From Aurantiochytrium sp. KH105 (Eukaryota > Sar > Bigyra > Thraustochytrida > Thraustochytriidae): a stretch of 64,000 nucleotides of DNA. The notes beneath the pieces were generated by a model. That model did no database searches and was not told where the DNA came from. It saw nothing but the letters and a program-made list of their open reading frames with translations. The stretch spans positions 30,581 through 94,580 of the forward strand of contig BGKB01000239.1 in the NCBI GenBank assembly GCA_003116975.1, in the 5' to 3' direction. Shown piece by piece: positions 18,765 through 28,483 of this stretch. The first letter of the stretch is position 1; each line of letters begins with the position of its first letter. The translations under genes were made by a program, and so were the position numbers.

Positions 18765-18958
18765 GGAAGAAAGTGTTGGACGGGTGGAAGGAGATGAAAA
18801 GGAGGCGCACCTTTTGGGACGAACATGTCTTTGGATTCCTCCCTTTTGTTAATTTTTTGCTGTTGTCACAAAGCTTCAAGTTTGATCGATGAAGAATACT
18901 CTTATGTTCATGTACTACTACCATCTCGAATGTTGTATCTGGCTGTGTGTGTGGCTGG

Positions 18959-19519
18959 CTACTTTTTGCGCGAGCGTGCAGCAGGACGTTCGTACTTGGA
19001 CTCAAAGGAGGTCTTTTCCTCGGCGACAAAGTCTTCCGCGTATTTGCTCTCCGACTTACCGCGCGCATTCTTGTCTTGGAGACGTTCCTGCTCGCGCTCG
19101 ACGCGCGCAATTTCGGCTTTTACGATTTCGATGCGCTTGAAGGTCATCATGTTTACAACGAATGCCTCGTATTCGGACGCTGCAATGAGCATGTTGAGTA
19201 GCAACTTGGTGAGACTTTCGCCTTCTTCCTCGTCGCGTTTCTCGCAGGCGCGGTCGCACTCTTCGTAGACCTCTTTGGCCGAGTATCCGTTCTCGGTGCA
19301 GAACTCGCGCATGTGTCCGTCGAGAAGTGCTGTGTACTCCTTGTAGAGCGCAAAGCGCTCGAGGTCCTGTTCGCCGGTCAGGTCCGAGAGGTCGCCCTCG
19401 AACATGTGGCAGTGGGCTTGCAGAAAGCTTTGGAGCTCTTTGGAGACGCGCTCGCACGAGAGAAAGTAGAAGAGCTCCCGTACGATCTCATTCTCGATCT
19501 GGTCAAAGATGTGCTCCAT
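18959..19519 (-). CDS. BART-domain protein (ARL2BP/CFAP36 family)
   Basis: The 186-residue protein consists of an N-terminal all-helical BART domain (about residues 1-125: VRELFYFLSCERVSKELQSF, then FALYKEYTALLDGHMREFC and LLNMLIAASEYEAFVVNMM) and a charged helical tail (KAEIARVEREQERLQ). BART domains bind the GTP form of Arl2/Arl3 small GTPases. Family members work in ciliary cargo delivery and mitochondrial Arl2 signalling. CFAP36 is longer at its C-terminus and ARL2BP has a different N-terminus, so the exact orthologue is open. It converges with MLH3, with 194 bases between the stops. Confidence 0.72.
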   Translation of the reverse strand: MEHIFDQIENEIVRELFYFLSCERVSKELQSFLQAHCHMFEGDLSDLTGEQDLERFALYKEYTALLDGHMREFCTENGYSAKEVYEECDRACEKRDEEEGESLTKLLLNMLIAASEYEAFVVNMMTFKRIEIVKAEIARVEREQERLQDKNARGKSESKYAEDFVAEEKTSFESKYERPAARSRKK

Positions 19520-19912
19520 CGTTTCTTGGCCTCTCGTGGGTCGCTACGCTATGCTACGCTACCGTTCGCAGCACTGTGCCGCGCGCCGCGACCTCTTGCG
19601 CCGTGCCGTGCCGCGCAGCTTTGCCACGCTGTGCGGTCCAGTCGCGTCTCGCCGCCACGCGCTTGACTGCTGATTCAATTGGTTCTGGGACTCGTGTCGT
19701 GGCGAGGATGGCGTCCATTTTGGGAAATTACTTCAGTTGGACTCGTGTCGTATCAGGATGGGGCTCCTAGGCTGTGCCAGGAGAAAGAGTCAAGAAAAGA
19801 GGACAAGGGGAAAGGCGAGGGAAAGGGGGCGATGCAAAGTCGAAACCGATGCGATCCGGCAAAGTACAAGAAGAGAAGGAGACTTACAAAGCAGTAGGAA
19901 ATGCAACTTATT
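19520..19912. other. Intergenic region upstream of the BART gene
   Basis: This 393-base gap holds the BART gene promoter and the 3' end of the BAR-like gene. A small imperfect repeat of CTACGCTA near 19550-19562 is the only visible structure. Confidence 0.4.
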
Positions 19913-21505
19913 TTACACAGTGCTCATGTCGCGGGCGTAGACAGCCCAGGTGGCCTGGTAGGCGGCCTGGGCCCGCTGCGCGCGCTCGGGAAAGGTCTCC
20001 CTTTGCTCTCGAATGAGGCTGCGCCAGCTCATAAAGACAAGAAACTGGGCCTCGTGGAGCTCGTCGGTGATGGGACTTTCGGTGTTGTCCCCCGAAAGAA
20101 GGTTTGCCATGTCCTCGGAGACCTTGGAGGTGGCTTCGTCGTAGCGCTCTTGCGCGGAAATGGCGTCGTCAAGCTGCTTGCGCTTGACCAGAGGGAGGTC
20201 GTCAATCTCTTCCTCGGTGACGGTTTCGAGGAGGTTCTTGGCCTTGCGCAGCTGACGGGCCCAGGCGCGTCGGTGGTGCTTGAGGCGCTTGCGGTAGTCG
20301 AGAGCAGCGTCAATTTCGGCAATGACGTCGGCAAAGTAAGAGAAGCCGCGGACCTCCTCGAGGATGCCCTCAAGACCTTCGACGGCTTTGTTCAGTTCGG
20401 GGTCGGCATTGCGGCCGTGGGCGTCTTCGTGCTCGGCCAGTGTGCTGAGAAGCGTGGTAGCGCCTTCGACTTGGCCGTCGAGACGGGCCTGAGCGTTTTC
20501 AAGTTCGGAGCGAAGGCCAATGATGGCTTCGAATTGGGTCTGGAGCTCCGGGGATTCGCCGGTATCGCCGTGGAAGACGCGCTGCTTGAAAACCGTGATA
20601 CGATCGGCCCACGAGGGACGCGAGAGGCTCGGGCGGCTGGCTGTGGGTCGCGTGTAGGCTTCGCGCCATGACGAGCTCGAGCGGGAGCGCGAGCTCGCCG
20701 AGCGGGAGCGCGGCGAGACGGCGTCCGGGTCGAAAAAGGTGCCAACGTAGGAGACGATGCTGCCGAGCGAGGAGGCGACGGCGCCCACGTCGCGGCCCGT
20801 GCTGGTCCTTCGGCCGTCGTCCTTGGTTCTGCGATCGAGGGAGCCCTTTCGACGTTGGACCGCCGGCGCGACCACGTGGCGGGTCGAGACCCGTTTCGAG
20901 TCTACGGATCTGGACCTCGTGCGCGCGATCTCGCTCGTCATGGTTTCCGATGCCTTGGGCTTGGTCGACCCGCGGCGGCGGCGTTCCTTGGCCTTTGTCT
21001 GTTTCTCTTGCTCTTGCTGCTGTTCCTTGACTTGGCCTTCCCAGAAACCTTGGACCCAGGCAAAGGTTGCCCTCGGGTCTTCCCAGGACGACGAGGCGTT
21101 CTCCGCCGCCTCGCGGCGGCTTTGCGTCTTGCGAAACGTGGTCTTGATGCTCCTGGACTTCTTCCTGGTGCTGTCCTCTTTCAGCGTTGGCGCCTCTTCT
21201 TCCTCCTCTCGCGAGCGTCTCTGCTGTTGCAGGCTGGCCTCGTCTCTCTTTTCCTCCTCCTCCTCGTCGTCGTCGTCGTCGAGGAGCTCGCTGTCAGACT
21301 CTTGTCCGCGCCGGTGACGGGACTCCAGCCGCGGTTGGTGCCAGCCCTGCTTGCGCGCCGCGCGCTCGCGGCCCTCGCGCACGAGGTTGGCCAGGTCTTC
21401 CCTGCGCTTGCGCCGCTCGAAGCCCCTGCCGCTGCCAGCGCCGCCGTCCCCGCCCGCCGACGTTGCGTGTCTGCCGCCGCTGCCGGCCGCGGCCACCTCC
21501 ATCAT
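19913..21505 (-). CDS. BAR-like helical protein with disordered N-terminus
   Basis: The protein has 530 residues from the first ATG. The first half is disordered, with Arg/Glu/Ser runs, an acidic DDDDDEEEEE stretch and many Arg-Ser dipeptides. Residues from about 300 are strongly helical and built like a BAR domain: VFKQRVFHGDTGESPELQ, then a long helix (FEAIIGLRSELENAQARLDG), then HHRRAWARQLRKAKNLLETV and SWRSLIREQRETFPERA. The ~230-residue length, spacing and dipolar charge suit BAR dimers that bend membranes. No signature motif separates it from other three-helix coiled-coil folds, so the call is by shape and composition. Confidence 0.5.
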   Translation of the reverse strand: MMEVAAAGSGGRHATSAGGDGGAGSGRGFERRKRREDLANLVREGRERAARKQGWHQPRLESRHRRGQESDSELLDDDDDEEEEEKRDEASLQQQRRSREEEEEAPTLKEDSTRKKSRSIKTTFRKTQSRREAAENASSSWEDPRATFAWVQGFWEGQVKEQQQEQEKQTKAKERRRRGSTKPKASETMTSEIARTRSRSVDSKRVSTRHVVAPAVQRRKGSLDRRTKDDGRRTSTGRDVGAVASSLGSIVSYVGTFFDPDAVSPRSRSASSRSRSSSSWREAYTRPTASRPSLSRPSWADRITVFKQRVFHGDTGESPELQTQFEAIIGLRSELENAQARLDGQVEGATTLLSTLAEHEDAHGRNADPELNKAVEGLEGILEEVRGFSYFADVIAEIDAALDYRKRLKHHRRAWARQLRKAKNLLETVTEEEIDDLPLVKRKQLDDAISAQERYDEATSKVSEDMANLLSGDNTESPITDELHEAQFLVFMSWRSLIREQRETFPERAQRAQAAYQATWAVYARDMSTV

Positions 21506-24239
21506 CGCGGCCACGTCGCCCGCGTTCTGCACGTGCGCGGTGCGGGTTCTCCTCGCCTCGACCGACCTGCAGCTGCTTGCTTACTTGCTTACGGCGGGCC
21601 CGAGAGTGACTTACTATAGCTGTATAAACTCAAGTAGAACCCTGCGCTGGCAAGCGGACTTGAACTTACTTGGCCTGCGGCCCGGGTTCCACACGCACGC
21701 GATGCGTTGCGGTGCGCCGCGGCTTCTTGAGACAAGCACGCCGCGCTCGCGAGTCGAGGCCGAAGAAGAAGTTGAAGAAGACGAAGACGAAGACGAGGAC
21801 GAAGACGAGAACGAAGGAGGGGGGAGAAGAAGCAGTTCCCCGGCAGCTCCCTCGACTGGGGAATGGACGAGGGAATGTGAGAAGCGCGTGGGACGAAGCG
21901 AGCTGGGTGGACGCGTAGAAAGAATGTGTAGTAGTAGGTATGCACGCGAGGGCCAGTCTGGGCTCCTCCCTTTCGGGTGAGCGAGTTTCGATGGAACCGC
22001 TGCCTCGCGCGGCTGGCACTCGCACGCGAAGTGCGTTGGGTGGGCGGTTGGTCGCCGACGTAGGAGGTCGGTAGGACCAAGTATGCGCGCTCGCTCGAGT
22101 TCTCCGGGTCCGGAGAGATCGACAGGCTCTCTCGTACGCGCGCTCGCTCGAGTTCTCCAGGTCCGGGGAGACCGACAGGCCCTCTCGCGGCTGGCCACTC
22201 TCCGTTCTCGCACTCAAAAAAATGCGCCCCGCGCGGGTGAGCGGCACGCCTGCGGAACAGATACAGATCGTTTGGAGAACAGGTACGGAACGTTTAGAGA
22301 ACGTGTGGTCTGCGCAACGCAAAAAGGAGCGATTCTGCGCGAGCTAAGCGCCCTCCCCAACTCTTGGGCTCCTCTTTCTCGCTTGCTCGCTTGCTCGCTT
22401 GCTTGCTCGCTCGCTCGAGGCCGACGCTGGTGTCTGACCTCGGGCGGATCGCTGGCTGCGTTGAGTGCGACGGGGATCTGGCGGGGCGTGCTCGCGGGTC
22501 TGTCTCCGGGCGCTGTCGCGTTTGGGGTTTGCTTTTGGCATCATCATAGCTCGCTCGCTCTCCGCCGTGCTCGTGCTCGCCGGCGAAAGAAACGATCGCG
22601 GGGCCGAGCCTCTGTTCCAAACCGGCTGCCGCAGCAGCCAGGCAGCTGCACCTCCAAAACCAGGACGCCTCGTCGCGCCCGCAACGCAAGACAGCGGCGG
22701 CCACTGCGCCGGGTTCGCTCGTCTCGCCGCGCCCGGGCAGGGCTGGGCTGGGCAGGGCTGGGTCACGAAGCCATGGTTGATACGATCGAGGCCCTCCCTC
22801 CTCTGAGCACCAATAACAACAAGCAGAGAAAAAGACCAGGCGAAGGCGAGGGACGGAGGCGCGGCGTCCCCATGTAGGAGGTCCTAGAGGGCGGCTAGTG
22901 GCGCGGCGCTTCTGGTCGAAAATGCGTTGCGCGCGCTGAGCGCGGGGGTGTGCGCTTCCAAGCGGCGTGGCGGCGGCCGGCCGCGGCAACGGCGCTGCTA
23001 AACAACAGTATGAAAACCCCGTGAACTATCTATCATGGACGATCTGGCTGTTGTTGCGCACATCGCACATCGCACTGCGCGAGGACGGTGCGGCGCTTTC
23101 ACATTGCACATTGGCGGCCTTGCCTCGCCTTGCCAGGGAGGATTTCGGAATCGGGAGCCGGCACGGAGGTTCGCGGGGCGCTGGGCTGGAAAGAAGGCGG
23201 CGGGCTGGCTTGCTGCGTGTGCAGCGCAGAGGCGACCGTTTGGCCTGGCTCGCGCGAGCTCCGTGCACAAGTTGAGCGAGCGTGCATGTAAAGTGGGAAA
23301 AAGAAGGCGGAAGTGAAGGTGAGCAAAAGCAACCAAACAGCAAGCAAGAGCAGCAGCGCAGGCCCTTGCGCACTTGGTCACTGACTCCGCCAGCTGCAGG
23401 ACGATTGTTCAGAGGCTGGCTTGCGTGCCATTGCATTTGCGTGGCGGGCTGCAGCTGGTTGCAGTGCAGTGCAGGCTGCAGCTGCAGTTGCACAGCTGAA
23501 AGACGTGCGACTGGCGGACAGTGAGATGCATGAGCAACCTCTGGCTGGAATCGGTTCGGTTCGGCGGCCAATGTTAAAGGTTTCTCGGCAAGTCTGCACG
23601 TGCTGCGTCGCGCGCCACCTTGCTTCAAGTCAACATTCAACGTTGATCAGCTCCCGGCCTGATCAGCAACCAGGTAGACGACGTCGTTGTCGTCGTTTTC
23701 GTCATGGCATTTTTCTTCCCGATCCCAAAAAAATGCTCCTGCTCCTGCTGCAGCTGCTGCTGGCTGGTGCTTCTGCTGCATCTGGGCACATGTGCACAAC
23801 CAACAAGCTTGAAGCGCGTAATAAGCTCTCATCGTCACATCGTACCAAGGCACGCGTACGGTATCGCGATTTGCGTTGCGCAGCGCAAGGTAACAAGGGG
23901 AGCACGGGGAACGCAGGGGAAGGCGCCACCATGGCAAGCTTTCTTTCCTTCTCTCTGTCTGTCAGTCTGTCTGCGCGCGAGCAGTAGAGTAGCACCTAAT
24001 CCACCTGCCCCGCCCGCGCGCCCTGGCAGGTTTACCCGCGCTCGCTCGCCGCGCTCGCGCGCCCGCCCGCGTGCTTGACGGCGCGACCCGCATTTCCCGC
24101 TCCGCATCGCGCAGCGCAGCGCCGGTTATCTTCCCCGCGCGCGCGCGCTCGTGACGAGCGACGCCGATCTAGAGAGGTTTTCTCGCTGCTGCACGAGCTC
24201 GAGCACAAGGTGCAGCAGGAGCACGGGGAAAAGCGCACG
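21506..24239. other. Long divergent GC-rich intergenic region
   Basis: This 2.7 kb lies between the divergent BAR-like and EMC2 genes. Open frames on both strands (up to 264 codons) are Arg/Ala/Ser-rich, overlap each other and show no domain, as expected from GC-rich low-complexity DNA. It contains a 53-base tandem duplication (22085-22190), GCTC/GCTT runs (about 22380-22420), GGGCT runs (about 22735-22765) and clusters of CAGCTG/CTGCAG (about 23388-23505). No gene is supported. Confidence 0.5.
22085..22190. repeat. 53-base tandem duplication
   Basis: Two adjacent copies (22085-22137 and 22138-22190) share the GCGCGCTCGCTCGAGTTCTCC start and differ at only a few positions, mostly transitions. 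Neither copy is coding in any supported frame. Confidence 0.85.
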
Positions 24240-25139
24240 ATGGAGTTCCTTGCGGAGAAACGCAAAGACAACTCGCGCGATATGCCTTCGCGCGTCGTAG
24301 AGACCGGCAAGGAGCTCCTGCGACGACGAGGCGCCCGCCTGGGCGTCGAGCAGTGGAGCGTGCGCGAGCAAGTCTTCCTCGCGGCCCTCGACACGAACGA
24401 GCTCGATGTGGCCGGATCCATGCTCAAGGAAATTGAAGCGCAGTTCCCCGACTCGCAGCGCGCCGGCAGGTTACGCGGACTCTACCTCGAGGCCCAAGGA
24501 AAGACCAAGGAGGCCGCTGCAGTCTACGACGGGCTGCTCAAGACGAATGAGATCAACATGCTCGCGTTCAAACGCAAGATCTGCCTTCTCATTGCTGCTG
24601 GCAAGGACTCCGAGGCCGTGACCCAGCTCACAAAGTATCTTGACACCTTTCAGGCAGACAGCGAGGCCTGGAAGCAACTCGCGCTGCTCCACATTCAGTG
24701 CGGCAGTTTTCGCAACGCCGTCTTTTGCCTCGAAGAGGTCATCATCAGCGACCCACACAGCTATATTAGTGCGCTCGCGCTGGCAGACGCAAAGTATACG
24801 CTCGGCGGTGACGTCGTCAACATTGTCGATGCGCGCAAGTACTACAGCCTCAGTCTGCACCTCAAGGAGGGCGCGGCGAACCCGCGCGCTCTCTGGGGCA
24901 TGATGCTTGCCACGTGCGCCCTCGACGAGTGGGCTGCCGATGCCACGGATTCAACGGGCAAGAAAAAGCAACAGCCCAAGGGCAAGACGGGCTCGGACAA
25001 TGTTGCCCAGCTGGTCCAGCGCAACCTCAACACGGCGCTAAACATGCGCGCACAGGAACACATTGCCAATATGGAGCTCCCAGATGGTATGAAGGATCTC
25101 GTCACCAAGGTCGCGCAGCGCTTCTCCTGCAAGGCCTAA
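24240..25139 (+). CDS. EMC2: ER membrane protein complex subunit 2
   Basis: The protein has 299 residues, against 297 in human EMC2. The start is the only in-frame ATG; upstream codons stay open but begin with a TTG. Conserved EMC2 landmarks are in order: DNSRDMPSRVVETGKELL, SVREQVFLAALDTNELDVA, LRGLYLEAQGKTKEAAAVYD, LDTFQADSEAWKQLALLH, NAVFCLEEVIISDPHSYI and DAKYTLGGD. These form TPR repeats that make the cytosolic platform of the EMC, the insertase for tail-anchored and multipass ER membrane proteins. A helical stretch encoded just upstream in frame (about 24174-24239) resembles the EMC2 N-terminal helix, so a non-ATG or spliced start cannot be excluded. Confidence 0.9.
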   Translation: MEFLAEKRKDNSRDMPSRVVETGKELLRRRGARLGVEQWSVREQVFLAALDTNELDVAGSMLKEIEAQFPDSQRAGRLRGLYLEAQGKTKEAAAVYDGLLKTNEINMLAFKRKICLLIAAGKDSEAVTQLTKYLDTFQADSEAWKQLALLHIQCGSFRNAVFCLEEVIISDPHSYISALALADAKYTLGGDVVNIVDARKYYSLSLHLKEGAANPRALWGMMLATCALDEWAADATDSTGKKKQQPKGKTGSDNVAQLVQRNLNTALNMRAQEHIANMELPDGMKDLVTKVAQRFSCKA

Positions 25140-26149
25140 ACGCTCAAGGCCCGAAATCTTCATCTCTTCCTTGACCCCTCTTTACACTCTTTTCTTCATG
25201 GCGATTGCGCATATGCAAATAGCTCTTGAACGAAGTTTTTAAAAACCAAAACAACGATGTGCAACACGATAAGCCTCACGATGTGTATGGAGTGATGAGG
25301 AACCACCAATGTCGGGCCTTATATCTTCCTTTTCTTCTTTTCACAGCTTGTTTTTCGTCGACCTCGAGCTCCTTGGATTTTGGCGTTGAAGAGACTCTTG
25401 CTGCTCCTCTAAATTAAAATGCGGAAAGAATATACTTCCGAAAGCTAGAATTCAACCACCTCAGGGGTAAGCGTAGGAGCGAAAAGAGATTATTGCTGTT
25501 GCTGCTCTGAGTTTGGGCTGAACGGATACGCGTCCGAAAGCACCACGTTTTGAATGGCGTTCTTTCTTCAGATTTAACGGCCTACGAGCGAGATCCGACA
25601 GAAAGTCTTGCGTCGTTGCGATAACACTTCGCCGAGGACGAGCACCAGCGTGCTGTTCTGGAGATCAAGATTCTGGAACATTAAAGTATTGCAGGAAGCA
25701 CGTATCGACGATGGTCATTGTTCCATCTTTGAGAGAGAAAACCCCGCAAGCGAGACTCGACAGGAGTTCTTGTGCTTATGTTCCACAAAAGGATCCTTTC
25801 CTTTCCTTTCCTTTCGCTCCGCTCTCAGTGAGAACGTTTTCATCTTATTCATGTTTTAGAATATCTTTTTCGTGTTTTTTCTTTTCTTTTCGTTTCTTTC
25901 TCGAAAATGGTTTGTAGAACGTGCTGGGCTTGCACATCACTTACAGCTATGGCTCTCAAGCGAACGCAACCGACCAAGCTGTACACTCACCGATACTTGA
26001 CTTGTAAAATCGCAAGCGAAGCACGGTGTCTAGACTTGCTATATCGTTTGCTTCGAAACCGACATCGGCGAACGATGTCGTCAAAAGCCGTTGCCCACCA
26101 GCAAAAGCAGTACTTTCCTCTTTTGACTGCCGCGCGCCTCAGTCAGTCT
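25140..26149. other. Intergenic region between converging genes
   Basis: This 1.0 kb is noticeably less GC-rich than its neighbours and lies between the 3' ends of EMC2 and the leftward His-rich gene. It has TTTCC and TTTTC pyrimidine runs at about 25796-25900. Short frames show no protein-like features. Confidence 0.5.
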
Positions 26150-26791
26150 TCATCCATGGTGATGAGGATGGTGCGTATGCGGATCGTGCTGCATGGGAGG
26201 CGCACCATGGTCATCCTCCACATACGGCCCGCCCCGGCGGGCCTCGGCCAAGGTGACGGCCGCGGCATCAGCCAATGACTTGAGGGTCTCGCCCTTGCGC
26301 CCGACCTTGCCGCCGCGAGGCCGCATCTCGCGCACAGGAGCTTGGTTGGGCGAAACCTGCATGGGCGGCATCGGCCCTTGTGACATGTGCGGGATTGGTG
26401 GCGGCGCGTGGGGCCCAGGGTGCATTTGATGGTGCGGCATCATGTGGATGGGACCAGGCATGTCGTTGCCCCTTGTTTTCTTTTCGGCGCGCTGCTTGCG
26501 CTTCTTCTCGCGTGCCTTGCGCTTGCGGGAAGAGGTCGCTTTGCGAATGACGGTCTTGAGGTATTTGTCGAGCTCTCTCGAGAGCGCTGATCGCGCCGGA
26601 GCTTGTCCCGAGAGGAGCTCCGCGCCGGCCACGGCCAGACACTGCACGATCATGTCGCCGCCATCTTTGACGAGCGAGGCGGGGAACAGGTGCTTGCACG
26701 CCTGCGCGCGCTCGTGGGCGTCAGCCTTGACCAGGTTCTTGATCGACTGTCGCGCCTCGTCGATCGACGTCTCGTCCAGCATTTCGTTCAT
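26150..26791 (-). CDS. Orphan protein with basic helix and His/Pro/Met-rich tail
   Basis: I do not recognise this 213-residue protein. Residues 1-85 are helical (DEARQSIKNLVKADAHERAQ, then LSRELDKYLKTVIRK). A strongly basic segment follows (RKRKAREKKRKQRAEKKTR), which could be a nuclear or nucleolar signal. The tail is Pro/His/Met-rich (HMMPHHQMHPGPHAPPP) and ends HDPHTHHPHHHG, which may bind metal. The ATG at 26791 is chosen because the frame upstream runs through Arg/Ala-rich low-complexity DNA and the N gap. The body has normal amino-acid composition, which supports a real gene. Confidence 0.6.
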   Translation of the reverse strand: MNEMLDETSIDEARQSIKNLVKADAHERAQACKHLFPASLVKDGGDMIVQCLAVAGAELLSGQAPARSALSRELDKYLKTVIRKATSSRKRKAREKKRKQRAEKKTRGNDMPGPIHMMPHHQMHPGPHAPPPIPHMSQGPMPPMQVSPNQAPVREMRPRGGKVGRKGETLKSLADAAAVTLAEARRGGPYVEDDHGAPPMQHDPHTHHPHHHG

Positions 26792-28483
26792 CCTCCTCCT
26801 CGCTCGTCCTCTGCTGGCGCCCCTGTCGCCGCGACCTGCCTGCCTCGAGGTCGCCGGCGCTCGCGCCCTGGTCCGGGCTGGTCTCCTCCTCCTCTTCGCG
26901 CGGCCTGACGACCTGGCCTGGCCGACTGACTGCCTGACGGACGCCCCGGGTCGCGCCTCGCCTCGCCTCGCCTCGCCTCGCCTCGCGCGCGCGACCTCGC
27001 CCCGCGGGACCTCTGCGCGGACCCGGCGCGCGGCCTCGCGGCCCTCCTTCCCCGCGCGCTCCGCCGCGCCCGCGCTCGCGCTGCGCGGCGCCGCGGCGTG
27101 CTCGCTCGCTCGCTTTCCTGCTTTCCTGCTTTCCTGCTTTCTTTCTTTCTTTCTTTCTTTCTTTCTCTCCTTCCTTCCTCGCGGGCGACACCGCGCGCAG
27201 GTCTCCCTCCTTGCGCGCGATTCCCGCTCGGCGCCGCTCGGCGCCGCTCGGCGCGGCGGCGGCGNNNNGCGCGCGCGGGCGCCGCGGCGCGCGCGGCGGC
27301 GGCGAGCGCGGCGCGGTTCGCTGGCGCGGCGTGCTTCGTTCGCTGCCGCCTCCTCCTCGCTGTTGCGCGTCTGCCGGCCTCGCTCCGCTGCTTTGCTCTG
27401 GCCGGCGGGGCTGCTGCGATGCGGATGCGAACGTCGCGGAAAAAACCAAACGAGGCAAACGACGCGACGACGGAGCCGTGCAGCGGCTGCGGCTCGCGGG
27501 AGACGCGGGGCGGCCGGCGCGCGCGCGAGCGAGGCGCGACCCGTGCGCGCGCCGGCGGCGCGCCTGCCGCGGGCGGATGGGATGGCGGGCAGGGAGCGGA
27601 GGGATGCGGGGCAGGGCAGGCCGGCCCTTGGGAAAAACCTGCAGGCATGCATGAGCGCGGCGAGGCCGCAGGGAACGCCGCGCCGCGCCGCGGAGGGAGG
27701 GGGCGGCCGCGCGGGCGGGCGCGGAGGGAGCGGGCCCGCCGCCGCGCGCAGAGCGGGCCTCGAGGCGCCGGGCGGCCGCAGGGAGGGAGAGAGTGCGCGC
27801 GGGCCGGGCTGTCGGTGTGAAGAACCCGAAGACAGAGGAAGATTTTTTTTTCTCTACTAGGACCGACTAGGACCTTAGAAATTCTTTCTTGGCCACTGGG
27901 ATGGTGGTGCTGGAGCGCGGCAAGACGGAAAACGCTTGGAGCGAAGCCGTGTTCTTTGGAAACCAAGCAGAGCTCGCTGGTAAATCGGGAAACCACAACT
28001 TGTTGCCACAACTTGCAGCCAAAACTTGAAGAAAAGCGCATAAAACCTCTGCAGCATCATAACTTGGAGAAACACGTGGAGCAAAAACGCTTGCTGAAGA
28101 AAAGCTTGATGAAGGAAAGCCAAGTTCTTGAGAGCAGGCCTTGAAACATCCATTCAATGGCATGGCGGGTAAACCACGCCAAAATGCAGAGTGAATGTGC
28201 GATCGACCTCCTCTGTCAGCCCGACGATCGGCAAGAAGCGTAAAAATCGATCGGTAAAAATCGATAAAAATCGTCGATAAAAATCCACAAAACAAACAAA
28301 CACACTGTGGCAAGACGCGAGCTCGCCCGGTCGACGCGCGCGGGACTTGAAGGCAGACCGGCGCACCCGACGCGCCCCCACCCCCCCACCCCTTCTGGAG
28401 TTGGCTGGGCGAGGAGCGAGACCCGACGGCGCGCGCGCGCGATAGACAGCGTCGACGACGCGAGGCAAGGTCTGGCAAGGAGG
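26792..28483. other. GC-rich low-complexity spacer with sequence gap
   Basis: This 1.7 kb lies between divergent genes. It contains CGCCT-type pentamer repeats (about 26955-26987), CTTTC/CTTT runs (about 27116-27172), three copies of a CTCGGCGCCG-like decamer (about 27227-27255), the N gap and very GC-rich sequence to about 27800. A more AT-rich part (27840-28300) precedes the ArsS-like gene and holds repeats of AAAATCGAT (about 28240-28280). No gene is supported. Confidence 0.55.
27265..27268. other. Unresolved bases (NNNN)
   Basis: Four Ns sit inside a GGCG-rich stretch, most likely an unresolved simple-repeat length or a scaffold join. Confidence 0.99.

Noticed and set aside
22083-22877. 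264-codon plus-strand frame in the 21.5-24.2 kb gap
   Set aside because: It runs through a tandem duplication and GC-rich repeats, encodes mostly Arg/Ala/Gly, and is matched by equal frames on the other strand.
26792-27652. N-terminal extension of the His-rich protein through the N gap
   Set aside because: The added residues are nearly all Arg/Ala/Glu/Lys from low-complexity DNA and depend on the unknown gap length.
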